Below, piece after piece: positions 53,886 to 61,357 of a stretch of 64,000 nucleotides of DNA. Below the pieces are notes generated by a model. The model did not search any database, was not told where the DNA came from, and was given only the letters and a program-made list of their open reading frames with translations. Origin of the DNA: Angustibacter sp049994355. Its GTDB lineage: Bacteria > Actinomycetota > Actinomycetes > Actinomycetales > Angustibacteraceae. The position numbers were made by a program, and so were the translations under genes. The DNA is taken from contig NZ_CP188257.1 in the NCBI RefSeq assembly GCF_049994355.1, positions 4,216,001 to 4,280,000 of the forward strand, written 5' to 3'. The number at the start of each line of letters is the position of its first letter. Position 1 is the first letter of the stretch.

Positions 53886-54817
53886 GAGGTACTCGCTCTC
53901 TGCTCAGGGTGCTGCGGGGCGGAATCTGTGCGGACGACATCGGGTGCCGGGGAGCGCAGGACCTTGCCGTCGGGCGCCCAGGGCAACAGCGATACGAGGT
54001 GGGACGCCGCAATGGCCAAGGCAGCGGCGACGTCCAGCCCGGCCCGCACGGTCAGCGCGAGGGCGAGCGCCACCGCGGCCACCGCGGCACCCGCGAGCGG
54101 CCCCGCGGCGGCCGCCCGCCAGCGCCGGTGAGCATCGCGGTGCGCGACCAGCACCCGGACGCCGCCGAGCGACCGGACGTACGACACCCGACCACCGCCG
54201 AGCCCGACGGCATGCGCAACCTCGTGCGCCGCAACGGATCCGACCAGGACGGCGCTCGCGACGATCACCTGCACTGCGAGACTCGAGCCGGTCGCGGCTA
54301 GGACCACCGCAACCGTCCACAGGGCGACGGTCATCGGCAGCAGGCACCCGGCGACAGCAGCGACCAGGCTCAGCAGGCCGCCGGGGATCACGACCTCCCG
54401 CCGGTTCGCGAAGGTCAGCTCCATGCTGCGGGCGGCCAGCCACCCCGCCGTCCTGGTGGGGTGTCGCAGACCTGCGGCGGCCAGCCACGGCGAGCCGACC
54501 CAGCAGTGGTCGACGGGGCGCCGCTGGACGTTGAGCAGCCCCGCATCGTTCAGGCCGGCCACCAGGCGCAGGACGTCCCGACGGACCGGGGACATCGGGA
54601 AGCGGGCCTGCAGCAGCGACGCAGCACCGTCCACGGTGGCCCCGGCCACCAACGCGCCGACGACCGTCCGCGCGGAGCTGTTCAGGCCCGCAGTGCCGGC
54701 CACGACGTCGTCGCGCAGGCCCGAGTCGGTAAGCCGCACGCCGGGCGCGAGGGTCAGCCGGCGGTATCGGAATCGCCGGTCCGCGAGCGCCGTCAGGCCG
54801 GCTCGTACGGCGGTCAT
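53882..54817 (-). CDS. M50-type intramembrane metalloprotease with N-terminal PqqD-like domain
   Basis: 311 residues. Residues 22-100 look like a PqqD-type winged helix (LAPGVRLTDSGLR ... LNSSARTVVGALVAGATVDG ... GLNDAGLLNV), the fold used as leader-peptide recognition element in RiPP pathways. The rest is membranous with zinc motif HEVAH at 198-202 and the third-ligand motif LLPWAPDGK (Asp283), the M50/site-2-protease pattern. It would cleave a membrane-inserted substrate, most obviously the 74-aa single-helix peptide encoded first in the operon. ATG at 54817 overlaps the permease stop (ATGA). Confidence 0.82.
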   Translation of the reverse strand: MTAVRAGLTALADRRFRYRRLTLAPGVRLTDSGLRDDVVAGTAGLNSSARTVVGALVAGATVDGAASLLQARFPMSPVRRDVLRLVAGLNDAGLLNVQRRPVDHCWVGSPWLAAAGLRHPTRTAGWLAARSMELTFANRREVVIPGGLLSLVAAVAGCLLPMTVALWTVAVVLAATGSSLAVQVIVASAVLVGSVAAHEVAHAVGLGGGRVSYVRSLGGVRVLVAHRDAHRRWRAAAAGPLAGAAVAAVALALALTVRAGLDVAAALAIAASHLVSLLPWAPDGKVLRSPAPDVVRTDSAPQHPEQRASTS

Positions 54818-56157
54818 CGGGTGAACGGTGCGCGCTTGCGCGCGACTGCAGTCAGCGCCGGGACGGCGGCCAGGACCGAGCCGACGACCGCACTGCCCAG
54901 CCACGTCCACGCCGCGCCGGTCAGGCCACCGACGAGCACCGACCCGGCCCCGAGATGGGCCAACGACACGGACGCGGGCAGGTCCACGGCTGCCGCCCGC
55001 ACGGGTCGCACTGCCGCCAGGACGAGGGCCAGCACCGAGGCCACCACGGCCACAGCCGAGAACCGGGCCAGCTCAGCCATCGTCATCCAGGACCCGCCGG
55101 ACAGCGACGCGGTCAGCGCCCCCAGCAGTGTCACCGACACCCCGGCGACCAGCGAGACCGCGACCACCGAGCAGGTCGACTCGGCGGGACGGATCCGGTG
55201 CCCGGCCAGGCCGCCACCCGCCGGGATCGCCTTGGCCACCACCACGAGTGCCCCCGCGGACGCCGGCACGATCACCAGGAGCGGCCAAAGCCCGACGTAC
55301 ATCTGCCCCAACGACTCGGTCGACGGGTATCTGCCGACCGTGCCGGCGATACCGATGAGCACCACCAGGGCGGCGGAAGACGGCAGGCCCAGCGGGTCGC
55401 GCCACAGCAGGCACAGCGGATGCCAGAACCGTTGCCGGGCAAGGGACCTGAGTGGCCACCGGGACCGCCGGGTCGTGCGACGCTGAGCCAGCCAGTGCGG
55501 CCGCAACGGGGCCACCCCACCAGTGGCCAGCAGCACGATCCAGGCGCTGGCGGCGACCGCGACAAGCACGGGCACCAGACCCGACCGAGCCGCGATCCCA
55601 CCAGCCGTTAACAGCACAATCAGGGACGTCGCGAACCGGCTCGCCGGCAGTACCGCGCGGGTCCGGACGACGGCCCTGGTGAGCCCCTCGACCCCGAAGC
55701 CGATCCCGAGGCCGAGCAGGACTCCGGCCGGCAGGTCGACGGCGGCCAGCCTGGCCACATCCAGCACCGCGAGTCGGGTGCCGGGCACGAGAACGGCGAG
55801 CAGCATCACGACGCCGAGGGCACCAAGGGCGGCTGCCCCTGCGGACCTGGCCAGCTGCAGCCCGCGTGGGCTGAACCGGTGCGCGAACGGCGCGATCTCG
55901 GGACGGATCGCCAACGACGCCGTCGCCGCGGAGGCGGTGAACAACGTCCCGGCCACGACGGCGACGGTGGCTAGGCCGTAAGCGGCCCGACCCGCGGGCA
56001 TCCCGGCGAGCAGTCCGTGTGTCGCCGCACGCAGCGCCCAGCCGCAGGCCAGCAACCCGATCAGCACCACCGCGACCTGCTCTGGTGCGACGCGACGCAG
56101 GGCGCTGCGGTGCGCCCGCATCCCCCCTCGCAGCAGGATCAGGGCGTCGCCGATCAC
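54814..56157 (-). CDS. ABC transporter permease of the peptide operon
   Basis: 447 residues with about ten to twelve hydrophobic helices and no enzymatic motif, the size of an ABC-2-like or BcrB-type permease. GTG at 56157 overlaps the ATPase stop (GTGA), fixing the start. The same frame stays open far upstream inside the ATPase gene, but that part is a GC-rich shadow. It probably exports the processed peptide or confers immunity together with the ATPase encoded just before it. Confidence 0.78.
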   Translation of the reverse strand: MIGDALILLRGGMRAHRSALRRVAPEQVAVVLIGLLACGWALRAATHGLLAGMPAGRAAYGLATVAVVAGTLFTASAATASLAIRPEIAPFAHRFSPRGLQLARSAGAAALGALGVVMLLAVLVPGTRLAVLDVARLAAVDLPAGVLLGLGIGFGVEGLTRAVVRTRAVLPASRFATSLIVLLTAGGIAARSGLVPVLVAVAASAWIVLLATGGVAPLRPHWLAQRRTTRRSRWPLRSLARQRFWHPLCLLWRDPLGLPSSAALVVLIGIAGTVGRYPSTESLGQMYVGLWPLLVIVPASAGALVVVAKAIPAGGGLAGHRIRPAESTCSVVAVSLVAGVSVTLLGALTASLSGGSWMTMAELARFSAVAVVASVLALVLAAVRPVRAAAVDLPASVSLAHLGAGSVLVGGLTGAAWTWLGSAVVGSVLAAVPALTAVARKRAPFTR

Positions 56158-56921
56158 TGGAATGCCTCGGCTGCCTCGCGGGCGATCCGGTCGCGGTCGA
56201 TGCCGGTCAGCGCCTCGTAGGCCTCCGGCAGGTTGGCCGTCCCCGTTCTCCCGAGCACCTGCTGCGGCGGTCCGGCCATCACGACCCGCGAGCGGAGCAG
56301 AACGACGTGGTCGCAGAGCCCCTCCGCGAACCCGAGGTTGTGGGTCGAGACGACGATCGTGGTACCGGAGTCCGCCAGCGATCGCAGCACCAGCTTGAGG
56401 ACGACGTGCTGGTCCGGGTCGAGCCCGTTGGTCGGCTCGTCGATCACCAGTACCTGCGGGCGGCAGGTCAGGTTGGCCAGCAGCTGCGCCTTGCGCCGGG
56501 TGCCGTGCGACAGGTCGCGACTGAGCCGGTGCAGGTGCTCTCCCAGCCCGAACAGGTCGCAGAGCCGCTCGAACCGGTCGGCTGGGAACTGTGTGTCCGC
56601 TCCGACCAACCGGGCGTGGACCGACCAGGTGAGCCGGGCCAGCTCGTCGGGCGAGAGGTCCTCGTAGAGCTCGTCGCTGTCGGGCACATTGCCGATGGCC
56701 CGCCGCTGGGGCGAGGTGCCAGCCGGCTGGACGGCGTCGTCGATCACGACCGCACCCTGATCCGGTGGCGTGAGGCCGAGCAGGATCCGGAACAAGGTGG
56801 ACTTGCCGGAGCCGTTGGGGCCGAGCACCCCGGTGACGGCTCCGGACGGGAGTCGCAGGCTGACGTCGTCCAGCGCGTGCACGGCGCCGTACGACTTGGA
56901 GACGGACTGGGTACGAATCAA
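56154..56921 (-). CDS. ABC transporter ATP-binding protein of the peptide operon
   Basis: 255 residues, full ABC ATPase: Walker A GPNGSGKST (about 34-42), signature LSHGTRRKAQ, Walker B VLVIDEPTNGLDPDQ and switch His in VVSTHNLGFAEG. It resembles BcrA/ABC-2 exporters. The first residues (MIRTQSVSKSYGAVHALDDV) define the start at 56921. It follows the peptide gene after 94 bp that contain a strong stem-loop, and is coupled to the permease by a GTGA overlap. Confidence 0.9.
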   Translation of the reverse strand: MIRTQSVSKSYGAVHALDDVSLRLPSGAVTGVLGPNGSGKSTLFRILLGLTPPDQGAVVIDDAVQPAGTSPQRRAIGNVPDSDELYEDLSPDELARLTWSVHARLVGADTQFPADRFERLCDLFGLGEHLHRLSRDLSHGTRRKAQLLANLTCRPQVLVIDEPTNGLDPDQHVVLKLVLRSLADSGTTIVVSTHNLGFAEGLCDHVVLLRSRVVMAGPPQQVLGRTGTANLPEAYEALTGIDRDRIAREAAEAFQ

Positions 56922-56969
56922 GGCTGTGCCCTTCGGCGGGGACGTCGGACGGTGACTGGCGCGCGGGGA

Positions 56970-57000
56970 GCGGCGCGAGGGTGGAGGGACCTCGCGCCGC
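56970..57000 (-). terminator. Stem-loop between peptide gene and ABC genes
   Basis: A perfect 11-bp stem (GCGGCGCGAGG / CCTCGCGCCGC) with a 9-nt loop and no T-run, 15 bp after the peptide stop. It may act as an attenuator or 3'-end stabiliser, raising the peptide message above the transporter message, as is common after bacteriocin structural genes. Confidence 0.6.
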
Positions 57001-57015
57001 CACCCGTCCCCGCGG

Positions 57016-57240
57016 TTAGCCGCAGGCGATCCTCCAGTGCGTCCAGCCCTTCTGCGCCCACTCGAGCCGGTGGCCCTTGAGGATGCAGAAGATGGCCACG
57101 CCGCCGAGCGTGAGGATGACGACGATCAGGACGATGAAGATCCAGAAGGCCATCTGGGCGGCGTTGACCGGCCCGCTCAGGTCGGCCTGCGGCGCGTCGT
57201 ACGCGTCCGGTGCGGAGACGAGATCCGTACTGGTGATCAT
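57016..57240 (-). CDS. 74-aa single-helix peptide, candidate RiPP or peptide-toxin precursor
   Basis: 74 residues from the ATG at 57240, which has GAGAGG 7-8 nt upstream. An in-frame GTG at 57270 would add 10 residues but has no such site. Residues 1-30 are a hydrophilic acidic leader (DLVSAPDAYDAPQADLSG). Residues 31-54 form a very hydrophobic helix (FWIFIVLIVVILTLGG). Residues 55-74 are a basic, Trp-rich tail with Trp61, Trp66, Trp69, Cys73 and a C-terminal Gly. It is the first gene of an operon with ABC transporter, M50 protease with PqqD-like domain, and a small membrane protein, which fits a precursor peptide. A plain small membrane subunit of the transporter is the main alternative. Confidence 0.65.
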   Translation of the reverse strand: MITSTDLVSAPDAYDAPQADLSGPVNAAQMAFWIFIVLIVVILTLGGVAIFCILKGHRLEWAQKGWTHWRIACG

Positions 57241-57382
57241 GGTGGCCCTCTCTGACGTGGATACTGACACGCGCCATGCTGGCCGCGTGTCAGTAAGTCA
57301 TCAAGAGATCCAGAGCAGACCCTGATGGGTCGGCGATCCGGTCGGGGATCGGATTGGCGGTGGAGTTGGCGCTGGGGTCAGC

Positions 57383-58258
57383 TCAGCGCCGGTACCCGGC
57401 CTTCGCCTCCAGCCGGGCGATGCGCTCAGCCATCGGCGGGTGCGTGCTGAACAGCTTGCTGATGCCGTCGCCGCGGAACGGGTTGGCGATGAACATCGAG
57501 CTGGCATTCACCAGGTCGCGGTCCGGCGGCAGCGGCAGCTGCTTCGTGCCGGCGTCCAGCTTGCGCAGTGCCGAGGCCAGGGCCAGCGGGTCACCGGTCA
57601 GCGTCGCGCCGTCCTCGTCCGCGTCGTACTCACGGGTACGGCTGATCGCCAGCTGGATCACGGTGGCCGCCAGCGGCGCGGCGATGGCGATCAGGATCAT
57701 CGCGAACGGGTTGGGCCGGTCGTCGTCGTCCCCGCCGAACGCGCCACCGAAGAACAGGCCGATCTGCGCGATCGACGTGATCACGCCACCGATCGCGGCC
57801 GCGACCGACGAGGTGAGGATGTCGCGGTTGTACACGTGCATGAGCTCGTGACCCAGCACACCGCGCAGCTCACGCTCGTCCAGGATCGCCAGGATGCCCT
57901 CGGTGCAGCAGACCGCCGCGTTGCGCGGGCTGCGGCCGGTGGCAAAGGCGTTCGGCGCCATCGTCGGCGACACGAACAACCGCGGCATCGGCTGCTGGGC
58001 GGCGGTCGACAGCTCGCGGACGATCCGGTACATCGCGGGCTGCTCGGCCTCGCTGACCGGGTGCGCGTGCATGGCCTTGATGGCCAGCTTGTCGCTGTTC
58101 CAGTAGCCGTACCCGGTCATCACCACACCCAGCAGCGCGAACGCCCAGATGTACTGGCCGCCCTGGAACACCGCGCCGATCATCAGCAGCAGGCCGAAGA
58201 TGCTCGCGAACAGCAGCGTCGTCTTCAGCCCGTTGTAGTGCTGGTGGCCCATCCTCAT
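57383..58258 (-). CDS. htpX: HtpX-family membrane zinc metalloprotease
   Basis: 291 residues. Two N-terminal membrane helices (about 11-52) are followed by the M48 zinc motif GHELMHV (His137, Glu138, His141) and the third-ligand region SRTREYDADEDGA with its Glu. HtpX degrades misfolded membrane proteins. The start ATG at 58258 has GAGGA 8 nt upstream; an ATG at 58252 is possible. It is complete and ordinary, and divergent from the gene at 58413. Confidence 0.93.
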   Translation of the reverse strand: MRMGHQHYNGLKTTLLFASIFGLLLMIGAVFQGGQYIWAFALLGVVMTGYGYWNSDKLAIKAMHAHPVSEAEQPAMYRIVRELSTAAQQPMPRLFVSPTMAPNAFATGRSPRNAAVCCTEGILAILDERELRGVLGHELMHVYNRDILTSSVAAAIGGVITSIAQIGLFFGGAFGGDDDDRPNPFAMILIAIAAPLAATVIQLAISRTREYDADEDGATLTGDPLALASALRKLDAGTKQLPLPPDRDLVNASSMFIANPFRGDGISKLFSTHPPMAERIARLEAKAGYRR

Positions 58259-58412
58259 CAATCCGATCCTCGTGCACCAACGATCCCGGCCGCACCGAGC
58301 AGCCGTCCCATGAACGCCCGAGCACCACCCGGACGTTCCCGCGCACCGATGATTCTGCCCTGTGCTCGCGGTCTGCACCGGTAGGCACGGATCGACGAAG
58401 GAGAGGACCGTC

Positions 58413-59006
58413 ATGCCCATGCTCGACCTGAACCCCGCCGCTCAGGAGGTGCGCCGGCTGCTGGACGGCGTGCAGGACGACCAGCTGAGCGACGCCACGC
58501 CGTGCGAGGGCCGACCGGTGGCGGCGATGCTCGACCACCTGATGGGTCTGACGCTCGCCTTCAAATGGGCGGCCACCAAGGACCTGCCGCCCGGTGCGGG
58601 CGGCCGACCACAACCCGCTGCCGACTCCCTGGACCCGGACTGGCGCACGGTGCTGCCGGGGCGGCTGGACGCCCTGGCGGAGGCCTGGCAGGACCCCCAG
58701 GCCTGGACCGGGATGACCGAGGCTGGCGGCATCCAGCTGCCGGGCGAGGTCGCCGGCCTGGTCGCCCTGGACGAGGTCGTGCTGCACGGCTGGGACCTGG
58801 CGCGGGCCACCGGGCAGTCCTTCCGCTGCGACCCGGCGAGCGCCGAGGCCGTGCTCGGCTTCACCGAGGCCTCCGCCCGACCGGACCAGTCACCGCGGCG
58901 CGAGGGGCTGTTCGGACCCGTCGTCCGCGTGCCGGACGACGCGCCGGTCCTGGACCGTGCGCTCGGCTTCGCCGGGCGCGACCCGAGCTGGCAGGCCCCC
59001 GGCTGA
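58413..59006 (+). CDS. TIGR03086/MDMPI-type DinB-like protein
   Basis: 197 residues with the maleylpyruvate-isomerase-like N-terminal fold: LNPAAQEVRRLLDGVQDDQL, then PVAAMLDHLMGLTLAF with the metal His, and GLVALDEVVLHGWDLARATG with the second metal ligands near the C-terminal half. Actinobacterial members are mycothiol-linked metal enzymes of mostly unknown substrate. GAGAGG precedes the ATG at 58413. It is convergent with the aquaporin gene. Confidence 0.88.
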   Translation: MPMLDLNPAAQEVRRLLDGVQDDQLSDATPCEGRPVAAMLDHLMGLTLAFKWAATKDLPPGAGGRPQPAADSLDPDWRTVLPGRLDALAEAWQDPQAWTGMTEAGGIQLPGEVAGLVALDEVVLHGWDLARATGQSFRCDPASAEAVLGFTEASARPDQSPRREGLFGPVVRVPDDAPVLDRALGFAGRDPSWQAPG

Positions 59007-59018
59007 GGACGGCCGGCC

Positions 59019-59774
59019 TCAGGCCTCGGTCGCCTCCTGCAGCGGTGCGGGTTCGTCCTCCGCGCCCAGCAGAGGTCCGTAGATCGCACCGGCGATCACC
59101 GCACCGACGATCGGCGCGACCCAGAACAACCAGAGCTGTCCGAGCGCCCAGCCTCCCGCGAAGAACGCGACGCCGGTGGACCGGGCGGGGTTCACCGACG
59201 TGTTCGTGACCGGGATGGACATCAGGTGGATCAACGTGAGCGCCAGCCCGATCGCCAGCGGCGCGAAGCCCTTGGGCGCCCGGGTGTCGGTCGCGCCCAG
59301 GATGACCAGCACGAAGCCCGCGGTCAGCACCACCTCGATGACGGCGCAGGACAGCAACGCGTATCCGCCGGGCGAGTGGTCGCCGTACCCGTTGGCCGCA
59401 AAGCCGCTCGCGTGCGCGCTGAACCCGTCCTGCCCGCTGGCGATCACGAACAGCACCGTGGCCGCCGCGGTCGCCGCGACCACCTGGGTGACCACGTACC
59501 CCGGCACGTCCCGCCAGGCGAACCGCTTGGCGATCGCGAGCCCGATCGTCACGGCCGGGTTGAAGTGCGCCCCGGAGACGTGACCGACCATGTACGCCGC
59601 GGTCAGCACCGTGAGCCCGAAGGCGAGCGCGACGCCCGCGAACCCGATGCCCAGGTGTACCCCGTTGCTGACGAAGCCGGAGGCGAGCACCGCGGCGCCG
59701 CACCCGCAGAGCACCAGCCAGAAGGTGCCGAACCCCTCGGCGGCCAACCGTCGTCCCATGCTGAACATCTGCAT
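59019..59774 (-). CDS. Aquaporin (MIP family), AqpZ-like
   Basis: 251 residues, six helices and two half-helices with both NPA motifs: GAHFNPAVTIG (72-74) and TSVNPARSTG. The aromatic/arginine filter has Phe before the first NPA region and Arg after the second, and the short loops favour a water channel rather than a glycerol facilitator. AGGAAGG precedes the ATG at 59774. Confidence 0.92.
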   Translation of the reverse strand: MQMFSMGRRLAAEGFGTFWLVLCGCGAAVLASGFVSNGVHLGIGFAGVALAFGLTVLTAAYMVGHVSGAHFNPAVTIGLAIAKRFAWRDVPGYVVTQVVAATAAATVLFVIASGQDGFSAHASGFAANGYGDHSPGGYALLSCAVIEVVLTAGFVLVILGATDTRAPKGFAPLAIGLALTLIHLMSIPVTNTSVNPARSTGVAFFAGGWALGQLWLFWVAPIVGAVIAGAIYGPLLGAEDEPAPLQEATEA

Positions 59775-59875
59775 CGACCGGCCTTCCTGGCAAAGCGACC
59801 CAAGACGGTCGCCGTCAGACGACAAGTTAGAGCCGCCCTGGCGCGTTGCGCCTCACCCGCTGCGGGGGAGGTCGC

Positions 59876-61357
59876 TCAGCGAACTGCCGACCCGGCCAGC
59901 AGGCCGACCACACCTTCGGGCAGGACGGACAGCGCGATGCAGCCGGCCGTGGCGACGGAAAGCGCCACCCGGCCCGTCCAGCGCTGGGTCATCGGCGACC
60001 GTTCGACCGACTCGCCGCCGGAGAAGATCTGCACCGCCCAGCGTAGGTACACCGCCACCCCGAGGACGACGTTGGCCACCGCACCGGCAACCAGCCACCA
60101 CGCACCGACCCCGACCACCGGCACGAGGGCGATCACCTTGGCGACCAGCCCCACGATCCCGGGTGGCAGGCCGGCCAGGCAGAGCAGCCCGAACACCAGG
60201 GCGAGCGCGACGGCGGGCTCGCGCCGCCACAGCCCGGCGTACGCGTCCAGGCGGTGCCCGGCGCCGCCGTCCGCGTGGTTCGCGGTGCGCGCCACCACCG
60301 CGAACACGGTCAGCGTCCCCGCCACGTACGCGAACAGGTACCCCACGGACGCCGACACCGCGCCCGGCACGCGGCTCTGCCCGACCGCACCGGCCAGCGG
60401 CAGCAGCACCCACCCGGCCTGGGCGACGGTGGACCAGGCGAGCAGCCGCACCGCCGAGCTCTGCCGCAGTGCGACGAGATTGCCGACCGTCATGGTCAGC
60501 ACGGCGAGCGCCCCGACCGGCGCAGCCCACAGCCCGGAGCGCTCCGGCGCGCCGACCGCCAGCACCAGCACGACGGCCGCCAACCCGGCCGCCTTGGACA
60601 CCGTGGACAGGAACGCCGCCACCGACAGTGGCGCGCCGGCGTAGGTGTCCGGCGTCCAGAGGTGGAACGGCACCAGCGAGAGCTTGAACGCCGCGCCGGC
60701 GACGACCAGGGCAAGTCCGAGCCCGTGCAGCAGCCGCACGTCGCCGAGCCGGTCCGAGACCCCCGCCCCGAGCATCAGCGACCCGGTCGACGCGTAGAGC
60801 AGGGCCAGGCCGAGGGCGAGCAGGCCGAACGAGAGCACCGCGGTCAGCAGCAGCTTCACCCCGGCCTCGGCGCCGACGCTGTCGCGGCGCAGCGCCACCA
60901 GACCGATGATCGGCAGGGACGCCGTCTCGAACGCCACCGCAAACGTGGCCAGGTCGCGGGCGCCGGCCAGTGCGCAGGCCCCCGCCGTGGCGGTGAGCAG
61001 GAGCAGCAGCATCTCGGCCCGCGGCAGCTCGGGCCGGTCGTCGTCGGCCAGGGCGAGCAGCAGGCAGATCAGCGCGGACAGCAGCACGACCATCTGGAGC
61101 GAGAAGCTCAGGCGACCGGCGACGTACCCGCAGCTGGCGGCGGTGCTGCCATGGCAGAAGGTCAGCCGGGTGCTGTCGCCCAGCACGGCCAGCGAGCCGA
61201 TGGCGACCAGCAGCGACGCCACGGCCAGCACGTCCAGCACCCGGCGCCCGCGCCCGCGGGGCAGGGCGGCGTCCACGGCGAGCACGAGTACCGCGCCGAC
61301 CGCCGGTGCCAGCGCGGGCAGCAGCGCGACGGCATCGACCGCCGGGACCCCGCTCAC
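59876..61357 (-). CDS. nuoN: NADH-quinone oxidoreductase subunit N
   Basis: 493 residues, about 14 membrane helices, of the proton-pumping antiporter-like subunits. Conserved lysines and aromatic motifs include AFETASLPIIGLVAL, LVVAGAAFKLSLVPFHLWTPDTYAGAP and LLCLAGLPPGIVGLVAKV. GTG at 61357 overlaps the nuoM stop (GTGA). It is the last gene of the nuoL-nuoM-nuoN run and belongs to complex I in the cytoplasmic membrane. Confidence 0.94.
   Translation of the reverse strand: MSGVPAVDAVALLPALAPAVGAVLVLAVDAALPRGRGRRVLDVLAVASLLVAIGSLAVLGDSTRLTFCHGSTAASCGYVAGRLSFSLQMVVLLSALICLLLALADDDRPELPRAEMLLLLLTATAGACALAGARDLATFAVAFETASLPIIGLVALRRDSVGAEAGVKLLLTAVLSFGLLALGLALLYASTGSLMLGAGVSDRLGDVRLLHGLGLALVVAGAAFKLSLVPFHLWTPDTYAGAPLSVAAFLSTVSKAAGLAAVVLVLAVGAPERSGLWAAPVGALAVLTMTVGNLVALRQSSAVRLLAWSTVAQAGWVLLPLAGAVGQSRVPGAVSASVGYLFAYVAGTLTVFAVVARTANHADGGAGHRLDAYAGLWRREPAVALALVFGLLCLAGLPPGIVGLVAKVIALVPVVGVGAWWLVAGAVANVVLGVAVYLRWAVQIFSGGESVERSPMTQRWTGRVALSVATAGCIALSVLPEGVVGLLAGSAVR

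Noticed and set aside
54461..55486. Long plus-strand open frame opposite the ABC permease
   Set aside because: Arg/Gly/Gln-rich low-complexity product without domains, antisense to a convincing membrane protein gene; a GC-rich shadow.
56158..57003. N-terminal extension of the ABC permease frame
   Set aside because: The extension overlaps the ATPase gene completely and is Arg/Pro-rich; the GTG at 56157 in a GTGA overlap is the natural start.
56019..57080. Long plus-strand open frame opposite the ABC ATPase and the peptide gene
   Set aside because: No domain or ribosome-binding site; the minus strand carries full ABC motifs across the same bases.
57440..58384. Plus-strand open frame opposite htpX
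   Set aside because: Low-complexity Arg/Gln/His product, antisense to a complete htpX gene.
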